This document shows positions 17,189 through 28,624 of a DNA stretch of 64,000 nucleotides, piece by piece; position 1 is the stretch's first letter, and each line of letters begins with the position of its first letter. Origin of the DNA: Nocardiopsis coralli (GTDB lineage Bacteria > Actinomycetota > Actinomycetes > Streptosporangiales > Streptosporangiaceae); the NCBI RefSeq assembly GCF_014892575.1, contig NZ_JADBGI010000018.1, positions 1 through 64,000 on the forward strand, read 5' to 3'. The notes under the pieces are model-generated. The model was given only the letters and a program-made list of their open reading frames with translations, was not told where the DNA came from and did no database searches. Both the position numbers and the translations under genes were made by a program.

Positions 17189-18260
17189 TCAGGTTTCCAG
17201 GTCCAGCCGGAGCCGGCCGATCGTGAAGTGGAAGGGCGCGGGAACCGGCGGGCGCCTGCGCGCGGCGAGGCTCCGGAGCGCAAGCGCCGGCCAACCGACC
17301 GACGCGTTGACGCCGGTGAAGAACACGTACCTGGCACCGTCGCCCTGCGCCTTTCCCTCTCCCCCGGCGCACAGGCTGGAACCGAAGAAGCCGTTGCGCG
17401 CCCACTCGGGCCCGTCCTCCGCCAGGAGCACGGGTTCCGGGCGTGTCCAGTCGGCGGGGTCGCCGCTGGGGATGTCCGACACGCTCAGCCAGAGCCCCTG
17501 CTCCGGGTGGTCGGGGTCGCCGTACAGGTTGGGGCTCGTGCTCAGCAGCATCTCGTAACGCGAGGCCCCTCCGTGCACGTACGCGTGCGCGAAGCCCTCC
17601 GAGGCCGGATGCAGCACCCGCGGTTCGGTCCATCCGGATACGCCGTCCGTGCTCTCGGTGTAGTGGATGGCCGAGACCGGTTGTTCGCCCTTGGCCGGCT
17701 CCCGGGGCGTGGCACGGAACCACATGCGCCACTTTCCGTCCGCGTACAGGACCTTGGGACCGAGGACGCTGGGGTTGCGGTTGTCCCCGACCACGACGGG
17801 GTCGGGGTGGCGGCGCCAGCCGTCGCCGGAACGCTCGAGGAACCCGATGGCGAAGGGCGTGTCGTTGCCCTGGACCCGTCGTGAGCTGCGGCCCGTGTAG
17901 TAGATGCGTTCCGTCGGCACCGTTCCTCCGTCGGGAGCGGGACCGCGGACGTAACAGGGTTCGTGCAACCCGTGGTGGTCCCAGGACCCGCGGGGCGGTT
18001 GCGGCACGAGCGGTTCGGCCCGGTGGGGCTTGCCGGGGGGCCGTGGTGATCTGCCACCGCGCCCCGTCGTCGAGCCCGGCCCCCTCGGGCAGGCGCGCGG
18101 TGAAGAGGTTGTTGCGGAAGTCGCGCTGGAACCCGCCGAGGAACATCGTCCACCGGCCGTCGACCCGTCGCACGTCGGGGTCTCCGGCGCCGAGCAGGTT
18201 CCGGACGGGCCGGTATCCGTCGAGCATGCTGAACAGCGCGTTCGGTTCACCGGTTCTCAT
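17189..18260 (-). pseudogene. Five-bladed beta-propeller glycosidase-like gene, interrupted by a one-base frameshift
   Basis: The C-terminal 280 residues form a GH43/GH32-like propeller (ERIYYTGRS, SVLGPKVLYADGKWRMWFRATP, GFAHAYVHGGASRYEMLLS). The matching N-terminus is in another frame, starting at ATG 18260 (MRTGEPNALFSMLDGYRPVRN...DPDVRRVDGRWTMFLGGF). The frames join at a run of six G (plus strand 18035-18040). Five would restore one 356-residue protein, and the total length of 1,072 bp is one more than a multiple of three. It is either a real inactivation, a slippery homopolymer, or a sequencing error. Starting the downstream frame at its own ATG (18250) gives a nonsense N-terminus. A TetR gene is divergently placed. 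Confidence 0.8.
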
Positions 18261-18325
18261 GTGTTCCCCCTGCTTCTGCTGCGCGGGGTGCGGTCCGCCG
18301 TCACAGCCGACGTGGATGAGTACAC

Positions 18326-18356
18326 CGTACGCATCGTGTGGGTGCAGCGTACGCAT
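18326..18356. promoter_or_regulatory. Candidate TetR operators: paired CGTACGCAT repeats
   Basis: CGTACGCAT occurs at 18326-18334 and 18348-18356, exactly 22 bp apart (two helical turns) on the same face, and each copy contains the palindrome CGTACG. The pair sits between the divergent glycosidase and TetR genes, as expected for a shared operator. Confidence 0.5.
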
Positions 18357-18398
18357 ACCGGTAGGCTCGCACCAGACCCCGACCGTTGGAGTGCACAG

Positions 18399-19067
18399 GT
18401 GAACAGGCGAACCCCCCTCACGCAGGACCGCATCGTCACCGCGGCGATCGAGGTCGCCGACGAGCAGGGCTTCGACGCGGTCTCCATGCGCCGGGTCGCC
18501 CTCCACCTGGGCACCGGAACCATGTCGCTCTACCGGCACGTCGCCGACAAGGGCGAGCTGGTCTCGGCCATGGTCGACCGCGTGACCGGTGAGTACTCCT
18601 GCACCGGCGCCGACACCTCGGGCATGGGATGGCGCGAGCGCATGCACCTGCTCGCACGGTCCGACTGGCGCATGTTCATGGAACACCGGTGGATGCTCGC
18701 GGCCACGACCACACTCGCTCCGCCCTTCGGCCCCGACTCCCTCGCCTCGATGGAGTGGGCATTGGAGGCCCTCTCCCCGCTCGGCCTCGCACCCCACGAG
18801 GCCGCCCGCGTGATCATGACGGTGACCACCTACGTCCAGGGCAGTGTGCGGGTCGTCCTGGGCGGCCCGGGGCAGGTTCGCGACCAGGACTCCCCCGGGG
18901 CCGCCGACCCCGGCCTCCAGTGGCAGGCGCGCCTGCGTGACCAGGACATACACCGGTTCCCCAGGCTGGAGGAGCTCGTGCACGGACACCGGCCCGAGGC
19001 CGACCGGGACTGGTTCGCCGACGGGCTCGACCTGATCCTCGACGGGGTGCCGGACCGGAGCCGGTGA
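18399..19067 (+). CDS. TetR-family transcriptional regulator (TetR_C_1-like)
   Basis: A 222-residue regulator. The helix-turn-helix is TQDRIVTAAIEVADEQGFDAVSMRRVALHLGTGTMSLYRHVADKGEL in outline (residues 6-55), followed by a helical ligand domain of the kind found in tetracycline-type repressors. I chose GTG 18399 because the typical start lies a few residues before the first helix; the same frame is open upstream into the divergent gene. The likely target is the divergent glycosidase gene. Confidence 0.9.
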   Translation: MNRRTPLTQDRIVTAAIEVADEQGFDAVSMRRVALHLGTGTMSLYRHVADKGELVSAMVDRVTGEYSCTGADTSGMGWRERMHLLARSDWRMFMEHRWMLAATTTLAPPFGPDSLASMEWALEALSPLGLAPHEAARVIMTVTTYVQGSVRVVLGGPGQVRDQDSPGAADPGLQWQARLRDQDIHRFPRLEELVHGHRPEADRDWFADGLDLILDGVPDRSR

Positions 19068-19163
19068 CGGGCGCGGGCCGCAGTCAGAAGGCCGCGTTCC
19101 GGGCAACGGCGGCACATCCGTTACGCTGCAGGACGAACCCTCACCTCTTCGGAACAGTCCCCC

Positions 19164-22028
19164 ATGGAACCCCTGCGCCCTGACGATCCGCGCGAGCTCG
19201 GCGGCTACCGGCTGCTGCGGCGCGTCGGCGAGGGCGGTATGGGCGTGGTGTACCTGGCGACCTCGGCCGACGGGGCCGGGGCCGACCTGGCCGCGGTCAA
19301 GGCCGTGCGTGCCGAGTACGCCGGCGACCGGGAGTTCCGGGCACGCTTCACCGTCGAGGCCGACCTCGCGCGCCGCGTCCGAGGGCCCTACACCGCGCGC
19401 GTTCTGGACGCCGACACCGACGGACCGCGCCCGTGGCTGGCGACGGAGTACGTTCCGGGACCAGCGCTGCAGGACGCCGTCCGGGAGACCGGGCCCTTCC
19501 CCGAGGACTCGCTCCTGGCCCTGGCCTCCGGGCTGGCGCGGGCGCTGTCGGCCATCCACGAGGTGGGACTGGTCCACCGCGACCTCAAACCCTCCAACGT
19601 GCTGCTGTCCTCGCGCGGGCCGCAGGTCATCGACTTCGGGATCGCCCGCGCCGCCGACGCCACCGCGCTCACCCGGACCGGGCAGGCGCTGGGTACCCCC
19701 GGCTACATGTCCCCGGAGCAGGCCACGGGGAGCGGGCTGCACGGCGCGAGCGACCTCTTCTCGTTCGGCGGGGTGCTGGTGTTCGCGGCGACCGGGCGCG
19801 CGCCGTTCGGGGCGGGCGAACCCGCGGCGCTGCTGTACCGGGTGGTCAACGAGGAGCCGGACCTGGATGGGCTCCCCGACGCCTTGTTCCCCCTGGTCAG
19901 CGCCTGCCTGGCCAAGGACCCGGAGGAGCGGCCGGGGCTGGACGCGGTGGTCGCGGAGCTGAGCGGGACGGCGCTGCCGTCCGCGGACGACGAGACGACG
20001 GAGTGGTTGCCGGGCGCCATCGGTGCCACGGTTCACCACACGCTGGTGGCCGCGACGCGGGTCCTGCCCGGCGGGGAGACCGGCGACGAGCCCGGAGGCC
20101 AGCGCGGCGAGAGCGAGCAGGACACTGAGGGCGGTCCGGCCACCGATGCGGAGGACGGCGGCACAGCCCGGGCCGAGGAGGGCGTTCCCGAGCGGGCCGG
20201 GGACGAGGGCACCGGGCACTCGGCCGACGAGGACGAGGGCACCGGAGCGGAGCCCGTTTCCGAGGCACGGCAGACGCCCGAGGCGGCCACGGTCGTGGAG
20301 GACCGCTCCCCCTCCGAAGAGGCCTCGGACGCACCGCAGGACACCCCCACGAACGAACACGGGGCGGTCTCGGCAGAGCACGTGCCCGACGGGCAGAGCT
20401 CCGCCGAGCGCGACGCCCCGGAGCCGGAACCGTCCGAAGAGGCCGCGTCCGAGGCGAGCCCTTCCGATGACGATGCCGCACCGGACGAGGACAACCGGGA
20501 CCGCGCCTCCGGGCACGAGGAACACCCCGCCGAGGGACCGAACCCAGGCCACGCACCGACCGCAGCCGCGGAGGCCTCGGCCACCGACACCGGCCGGGAC
20601 CCACGTGCGCCGGAACCGTCCGAGAGCGAGGCGCCCCGGCCCGGTTCCCGCGCGCCCGCACGCGTCCCCGACGCACGCCGAGCTGCCGCATGGCGCGCCG
20701 TCTTGGCCACCCCGTCACCGGCCCCAGACCGCACTCCTGCGGCTGACGATGAGCACGACGACCGCGGACCCAAGGCGCTCCTGTTCGCCGGAGTGCTGGC
20801 GCTTGCGCTGGTCATCGCCTTGGCCTTGGCCCCGGACGCTGAGGAAGACACCGCCGCCGACGACAGCGGCGTGACCGGCGGGGGCAGTTCCCCCTCCTCG
20901 TCCTCCGCCGGATCCTCGGACGTGGAGGAAGAGCCCGACCCCGCAGAGGTCGCCGACATCGCCCCGCTCTCCGACGACCGGTTCGCCGTCCTGTCCAACC
21001 ACGGGGTGCACGTCTACGACGTCGACGACCCCGAACCCGTCGAGCAGCTCCCGGAGACCCCCGAGAACGACGAAGAGCCCGGGGACAACCCGCGCATCGG
21101 CGGGCCGCCCGAGGGTGAGAACGGTCCTGACTTCACCTATTCCACGTTGGAGACCTCCTCGGACGGCAACGTCGTGGCCGCGTTCTCCACCACGGGGGCG
21201 GTCCAGAGGATCCATGTGTGGGATCTGGAGAGCGGCGACCACCACAACGTGAACCCGGCAGGCAGCGGCCGCTTCGAGAGGGACTTCGCGCTCGCCCCCG
21301 ACGGCGGGACGGTGTTCACCAGCGTCAAGACCGAGCCCGACCGCGAGACCGTGGTGCGAGCCGTCGACACCGAGAGCGGGGACGAGGTCTTCACCGCAGA
21401 GATCCCCGAATACGAGGACGGGATCCAGGCCCAGGTGCAGGCTGTGGAGGCCTCACCCGACGGTTCGGCGCTCGTGGTCGCCCTGAGCCAGGGACTGTCC
21501 GTGTGGGATCCCGCGACCGGGGAGCCCCATCCCTCCTCACCGCAGATCCGGGAATGGCCGAGGAGCCACAACGGCCCCACGGCGATCGGCGACGGCTTCG
21601 TCGCCACCGCTGCCTACGAACAGCTCCTGCAGTGGGACATCCACTCCACCGGACAGCCGCAGGAGTCCAGCGTCCCCTACGAGTCCCAGCCGGACGAGGA
21701 CGACGACAACCCCTGGATCACGGCGCTCTCCCTCAGCGACGACCAAGAACGGATCGTCGGCACGGGGCACCACCTCTCCGAGGGGTTGGTTCTCGTCTGG
21801 GACCGCTCCGGGGAGCTGCTCGAGGAACACCGCACAGACGATTACCAGTACTCCGCCTCGACGGCCGCACCCTCCGGACACGGTGTCATCGTCGCCGATC
21901 ACACCACCGGGGACGAGATCGGTGACCCGACCGGCCCCCACCGCCTCCGCCTCCTGGACGAGAACCTGGAGACCTCGCAGGAGTACGAGCTGCCCGCGCC
22001 GGACCCCGACGACGAACCGTCGGACTGA
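19164..22028 (+). CDS. Transmembrane Ser/Thr protein kinase with extracellular propeller-like sensor domain
   Basis: A 954-residue kinase. Catalytic residues are visible: glycine loop GEGGMG (22-27), Lys46, HRDLKPSN (from 138), DFG (157-159) and GTPGYMSPEQ in the activation segment. After about 270 there is a 260-residue acidic linker of Glu, Ala, Pro, Asp and Thr. A single hydrophobic helix (about 538-556) crosses the membrane. The outer domain (about 580-954) has repeated WD/YVTN-like blades (IHVWDLESGDHHNV, LSVWDPATGEP, VLVWDRSGEL), which would make a beta-propeller sensing a wall or extracellular ligand. The kinase is Hanks-type, as in actinobacterial Pkn proteins. It is transcribed alone. 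Confidence 0.93.
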   Translation: MEPLRPDDPRELGGYRLLRRVGEGGMGVVYLATSADGAGADLAAVKAVRAEYAGDREFRARFTVEADLARRVRGPYTARVLDADTDGPRPWLATEYVPGPALQDAVRETGPFPEDSLLALASGLARALSAIHEVGLVHRDLKPSNVLLSSRGPQVIDFGIARAADATALTRTGQALGTPGYMSPEQATGSGLHGASDLFSFGGVLVFAATGRAPFGAGEPAALLYRVVNEEPDLDGLPDALFPLVSACLAKDPEERPGLDAVVAELSGTALPSADDETTEWLPGAIGATVHHTLVAATRVLPGGETGDEPGGQRGESEQDTEGGPATDAEDGGTARAEEGVPERAGDEGTGHSADEDEGTGAEPVSEARQTPEAATVVEDRSPSEEASDAPQDTPTNEHGAVSAEHVPDGQSSAERDAPEPEPSEEAASEASPSDDDAAPDEDNRDRASGHEEHPAEGPNPGHAPTAAAEASATDTGRDPRAPEPSESEAPRPGSRAPARVPDARRAAAWRAVLATPSPAPDRTPAADDEHDDRGPKALLFAGVLALALVIALALAPDAEEDTAADDSGVTGGGSSPSSSSAGSSDVEEEPDPAEVADIAPLSDDRFAVLSNHGVHVYDVDDPEPVEQLPETPENDEEPGDNPRIGGPPEGENGPDFTYSTLETSSDGNVVAAFSTTGAVQRIHVWDLESGDHHNVNPAGSGRFERDFALAPDGGTVFTSVKTEPDRETVVRAVDTESGDEVFTAEIPEYEDGIQAQVQAVEASPDGSALVVALSQGLSVWDPATGEPHPSSPQIREWPRSHNGPTAIGDGFVATAAYEQLLQWDIHSTGQPQESSVPYESQPDEDDDNPWITALSLSDDQERIVGTGHHLSEGLVLVWDRSGELLEEHRTDDYQYSASTAAPSGHGVIVADHTTGDEIGDPTGPHRLRLLDENLETSQEYELPAPDPDDEPSD

Positions 22029-22064
22029 CCGGCCCGGCGCGGACAACTCTGCGCGCCACGCCCT

Positions 22065-22913
22065 CTACATCGCGTCGGCGCGGGCCATCACACAGTCGAA
22101 CTCCAGCACGCGGCCGGTGGTCTCCTCCCGTGTCACCGGGTACATGCCGGTGATCTCGAACCCGTCCGCCTCGAACGTGGCGACGGCCTCGGCCATCCGG
22201 GGCATGCCCTCGTAGATCTGCATGAGCGCGACCTCCGACTGCAGCCCCACGAACTCGCGCACGCGGTCGCCGCCGCCGGCGTAGGCCTCCAGGTCGAAGC
22301 CCTGCGTGTCGAGCTTGAGGTAGGGCCGCGGGTCGTCGAGGCCGTCGAGGACCTTGTCGAGCAGCCCGTCGAGGCGGCGCACCTCGATCTCCTGCCCGCG
22401 GCTGCGTTTGAACCGCTTGTACCGAGTGGTCCCGAACTCGCTGGGCCCCAGCATCGAGCTCATGGACCCGTACACGACGTTGATGGTGTCGGTACGGTCC
22501 TCGCGCCCGAGCGCGTACGGGTACACGTGCCAGTCGGGGTCGTTCGCGGAGGCTCTTCGCAGTTTCTCGGTGATCTCCGGGACGGGTTCGAACGAGACGA
22601 TCCGTCCCCGGTACCCGTACCGGCGCAGTTGTTTGGCGTACTGGCCGGTGTTGGCGCCCACGTCGAGCACGCAGTCGGCACGGTAGTGGTACAGGAGGGA
22701 AGCCACGTGTTCTGCGGCCAGGTGGTTCATGACCGCCTTGTGGGTGCGCTGCACGTCGGGTTTCCCGCGTCGTACGACCCAGCTCCCGCGCCCCAGGGGG
22801 ACGACCTCGTACCCGTGATTGCGGCTGACCAGCGCAGTCCCGGGTTCGAGATCCTGCACACGGACGTTGAGAGTTCGGAGCAGGTTCAGGCCACGTCTGA
22901 GCAATGTCGGCAT
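22065..22913 (-). CDS. FkbM-family methyltransferase
   Basis: A 282-residue SAM-dependent methyltransferase. The SAM-binding loop is VLDVGANTGQYAKQLRRYGYRGRIVSFEPVPE, and the family motif YLKLDTQGFDLEAYAGG follows. FkbM enzymes methylate hydroxyl groups on natural products and sugars; the substrate here is unknown. ATG 22913 is chosen over GTG 22934. The gene converges with the kinase and lies just past the katG terminator. Confidence 0.9.
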   Translation of the reverse strand: MPTLLRRGLNLLRTLNVRVQDLEPGTALVSRNHGYEVVPLGRGSWVVRRGKPDVQRTHKAVMNHLAAEHVASLLYHYRADCVLDVGANTGQYAKQLRRYGYRGRIVSFEPVPEITEKLRRASANDPDWHVYPYALGREDRTDTINVVYGSMSSMLGPSEFGTTRYKRFKRSRGQEIEVRRLDGLLDKVLDGLDDPRPYLKLDTQGFDLEAYAGGGDRVREFVGLQSEVALMQIYEGMPRMAEAVATFEADGFEITGMYPVTREETTGRVLEFDCVMARADAM

Positions 22914-22980
22914 AGTGGGCCCCACGCTAAGCACCAGGCACCCGGTGTGTCAGGGGACACGCAAAAATTTGTTTGGGGAA

Positions 22981-23021
22981 CGTAAAAACGGCCGGCCCGC
23001 CCCCTCGGGGACGGGCCGGCC
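22981..23021 (-). terminator. Rho-independent terminator after katG
   Basis: Read on the minus strand, a hairpin with perfect 10-bp arms (GGCCGGCCCG and CGGGCCGGCC, 22990-23021) is followed by GTTTTTACG. It lies about 65 bp past the katG stop. It is one of the few hairpins in the window with a proper U tract. Confidence 0.85.
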
Positions 23022-23087
23022 GCCGGTGCAGTTCCGGATCACCCCGCGGGGTTCACCGGTGTCGGGCCGGAGCTCGGCCGGGTCGGA

Positions 23088-25752
<2,665 letters not shown>

Positions 25753-25760
25753 ACCTCGAA

Positions 25761-25789
25761 AGTTAGCCGACTTTTCTTGACTGAGTCAA
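25761..25789 (-). promoter_or_regulatory. furA-katG promoter with overlapping Fur-type palindrome
   Basis: Read on the minus strand, TTGACT (25784-25789) and CTAACT (25761-25766) are spaced by exactly 17 bp as -35 and -10 elements. The perfect 13-bp palindrome TTGACT-G-AGTCAA at 25777-25789 covers the -35 element, where FurA would block RNA polymerase. Confidence 0.75.
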
Positions 25790-26100
25790 ATGATGTAGCC
25801 GGTCAGCCCATGCCGCACGTGGTGACCCGCGCCACACGGCCGGTTCCGGCCGCCGAGCCCCGTGGTCGGCCGGGGACAGCGGGGAACGCTCCCTGTGTGG
25901 CGATCTGTCACGATCCGTTCACCGTGCCGACGGTCCGGGATCTCCGGAATGCAACGAATCGTTCTCCTTTTCCTTGACCCGTCAACGCCGGGAAGGAGAC
26001 GTTTGTCCTGTCTCGGGACGCCGTGTCCGCGGCGACCGACCTGTCACAGACCTTCGCGTGCCATCCCCGCCTCCCCCCGACACACGGAAGACACCGACGC
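25790..26100. other. Intergenic region between furA and the Stealth gene
   Basis: A 311-bp gap between divergent genes. It holds the upstream part of the furA promoter and presumably the promoter of the Stealth gene. The TTTTCCTTGACCCGTCAACG stretch near 25967-25986 includes a TTGACC that could be a -35 element, but no convincing -10 follows. No gene is seen. Confidence 0.5.
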
Positions 26101-27846
26101 ATGCCTCTGAGGACCCGCATCAAGCAGACCGGAGAGCTGTTCCTCCCCCGGCAGGCCCGAGAACGCCGCGAGAACGAACGCCGCGCAGCGCAGGAGGCCA
26201 CCTCCGAGGAACGCCGGCTGGCCAAGATCGCCCGCAGGCGTGAGGACCTGCTGGCCTCCGACCCCGACACCCGCACGTTCGACCACCACGGCGAGGAGCG
26301 CATCGGGCGTGTGGTCGAGGGGTTCACCTCCGACGGTGCAGCCGCCCACCACCTGGAACTCGTCACCCGCGCCCTCGACCTGGCCGAGGCCCCCTACTTC
26401 CTGGTGAGGGGGCGCTCACCCCTGCGCCACGTCGTGGGGGTGCACCGCGACCGGCGCAAGGACGTGCTCGACGCCATGCGCGAGCTGTACGCCTCCAGCG
26501 CGGTGCACGCCGCCACACCTGTGCGGGGTGGCGGGGTGGAGGGCGTCAGCGCCTACGTCGACGGTGCCCTGGACGCGGGTGTGAAGTCCGGGCTCACCAT
26601 CCGTTTCGCCGAGTACCTGCTCTCCCCCGCCGGGCGCCTCATGGGCGGGTTCGAGTACGGGTGCGACGTGGAGTTCTGGCGCGACGGCGAGACCGTGTCC
26701 GCGCGGGACAACGCCGACGAGGTCCTGTCGAAGCTGCGCACCGTGATCCCCCGGCAGGCGATGACCGGAACTCTCGTGGCCCCGCGCCGGAACCGGGTCT
26801 CGGACCTGCTCACGCCCGAGGCGCGCGTGCCCGCGACCCTGCGCGTGCGCGACCGCGACCACCCGACGTACGAGCCCTTCACCTGGCGACTGGTCGACGA
26901 CGCGGACTTCCCCGTGGACGTGGTCTACACGTGGGTGGACGGCGCCGACCCCGAGCACGCCGCCAAGCGCGCCCGCCACAGCGGGGCCGCCGCCTCGTCG
27001 CTGGCGGCCAACCGGTCGCGGTTCGTGGACCGGCAGGAGCTGCGGTACTCGCTGCGGTCGCTGCACACCTACGCGCCGTTCGTGCGGCACGTGTACCTGG
27101 TGACCGACGCCCAGGTCCCCGGGTGGCTGGACCCCTCGGCGGAGGGGATCACCGTGGTCGACCACCGGGACGTCTTCGACGACCACGACGCGCTGCCCAC
27201 GTTCAACTCCCACGCCATCGGTGCGCGGCTGCACCACATCGAGGGGTTGTCGGAGCGCTACCTGTACTTCAACGACGACGTGTTCCTGGCCGCCCCGGTG
27301 CGGGCCGAGGACTTCTTCCACGCGAACGGGATCGCGCGCCTGCCGTTCTCCCCGTTCCAGTTCGGGGCGGGTGCCCCGCTGCGGGACGAGGTCGCGCCCA
27401 ACTCGGCCGGCAAGAACGTGCGGCGGCTGCTGCACGAGAGCTTCGGTCGGCGGATCACGCACAAGTTCAAGCACGTGCCGCACCCGCAGATCCGCGAGGT
27501 CATGCTGGAACTGGAGGAGCGCTACCCCGAGGACGTGGCGCGTACGGTGCGCTCGCGTTTCCGCTCACCCGACGACGTGGGTTTCGCCGCGACCCTGCAC
27601 CACCACTACGCGATGCTGACCGGACGTGCGGTGCCGGAGGAGTTCCGGCTGCGGTACGTGGACGTGGGCGCCGGCGACGCCGAGGAGAAGCTGGCCGGCC
27701 TGGAGGAGGGCGATGAGGTGGACTTCTTCTGCCTCAACGACCTCGACACCCCGCCCGAGGCCGAGGAACGGGTGGGCCGGATGGTGCGGTCGTTCCTGGA
27801 GCACCGGTTCCCGTTCCCGTCGCCCTACGAGAAGCCCGAGGCCTGA
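26101..27846 (+). CDS. Stealth-family sugar-phosphate transferase (capsular polysaccharide phosphotransferase-like)
   Basis: A 581-residue protein with the conserved Stealth regions in order. CR1 is VDVVYTWVDGADPEH (from residue 272), CR2 is RFVDRQELRYSLRSLHTYAPFVRHVYLVTD (about 305-337), CR3 centres on RRITHKFKHVPHP, and CR4 includes VDFFCLNDL near the C-terminus. Family members transfer sugar 1-phosphates to build hexose-phosphate polymers and relate to the catalytic domain of GlcNAc-1-phosphotransferase. The N-terminal 270 residues are a charged helix and an extra alpha/beta region. The ATG at 26101 is preferred; an in-frame start at 26023 exists. No other capsule gene is beside it. Confidence 0.93.
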   Translation: MPLRTRIKQTGELFLPRQARERRENERRAAQEATSEERRLAKIARRREDLLASDPDTRTFDHHGEERIGRVVEGFTSDGAAAHHLELVTRALDLAEAPYFLVRGRSPLRHVVGVHRDRRKDVLDAMRELYASSAVHAATPVRGGGVEGVSAYVDGALDAGVKSGLTIRFAEYLLSPAGRLMGGFEYGCDVEFWRDGETVSARDNADEVLSKLRTVIPRQAMTGTLVAPRRNRVSDLLTPEARVPATLRVRDRDHPTYEPFTWRLVDDADFPVDVVYTWVDGADPEHAAKRARHSGAAASSLAANRSRFVDRQELRYSLRSLHTYAPFVRHVYLVTDAQVPGWLDPSAEGITVVDHRDVFDDHDALPTFNSHAIGARLHHIEGLSERYLYFNDDVFLAAPVRAEDFFHANGIARLPFSPFQFGAGAPLRDEVAPNSAGKNVRRLLHESFGRRITHKFKHVPHPQIREVMLELEERYPEDVARTVRSRFRSPDDVGFAATLHHHYAMLTGRAVPEEFRLRYVDVGAGDAEEKLAGLEEGDEVDFFCLNDLDTPPEAEERVGRMVRSFLEHRFPFPSPYEKPEA

Positions 27847-28059
27847 GCCGGAACGGGCCCGAGGAGCGCGCGCCCGATGGCCGGGCCACCGGGCCGCGCC
27901 TCGTTCCCGCACACGGGCGAGCTCGCGCACACGGACACGGGACGCAGGAGCAGGACGAAGCCGACCGGCTTCGCGCGGTGCGCAGCACCCAGGCCGCGAG
28001 GCCTGCCCGGCACACGCGTGCGGAGCGGAGCGCCGCGCGCACCGACCACGGCACGGAAG

Positions 28060-28167
28060 TCACGCGTCCAGGGGCACAGGTACGCGGGACCGGGGATTCC
28101 GCCCGGCCCCGCGTCGCGCTGCGTCCCGGGCCAGGGGGTGAACCCAGGTCGAGAGTGCCCGGCCGAA
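28060..28167. repeat. 108-bp direct repeat, copy 1
   Basis: This block begins TCACGCGTCCAGGGGCACAG and matches 28517-28624 at all but two positions, an offset of 457 bp. It is the best conserved part of the repeat cluster. Confidence 0.85.
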
Positions 28168-28516
28168 GGCCGAACCGGCCGGGCGAGCTCAGCTCCCGAG
28201 CTCCGGGCACATGCATCCACGAGGCGCCGGGCACATCACGTGCCTCGGCACGAGGCCGAGACCGAGGCCCTCGACACTCTGCACCACGCATCCCACGCAG
28301 GTGATGCACCTGCGTCCCGGGCTCGCATCGCGCGCCCCCGTCGGGGATGAACCCAGGTCGGGGTGCCCGGCCGAAGGCCGGACCAGCAGGGCGAGCTCCC
28401 GTACAAGCACACGGGGACGCAGGAGCGGGGCGCTGTCGGCCGAAGGCCGTGCGGGAGGCCCGGCTACGTACGGCGCAGCGCGGAGCGCCGCACCAGCGCC
28501 GGGGACCGCACGAGGG

Positions 28517-28624
28517 TCACGCGTCCAGGGGCACAGGTACGCGGGGCCGGGGATTCCGCCCGGCCCCGCGTCGCGCTGCGTCCCGGGCCAGGGGGTGAAC
28601 CCAGGTCGAGGGTGCCCGGCCGAA
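28517..28624. repeat. 108-bp direct repeat, copy 2
   Basis: Second copy of the block at 28060-28167, differing by two A/G changes. Near identity over 108 bp beside diverged flanks points to recent duplication or gene conversion, or to selection on the block. Confidence 0.85.

Noticed and set aside
18030..18398. An N-terminal extension of 123 residues for the TetR gene at 18399
   Set aside because: The extension covers the divergent glycosidase gene and the operator region, and TetR proteins normally begin a few residues before the first helix.
16989..20552. A 1,187-codon open frame on the minus strand, antisense to the Ser/Thr kinase and others
   Set aside because: It is the third-position shadow of the kinase and TetR genes. 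The translation is Arg/Gly-rich without domains, apart from the short true glycosidase N-terminus it happens to include.
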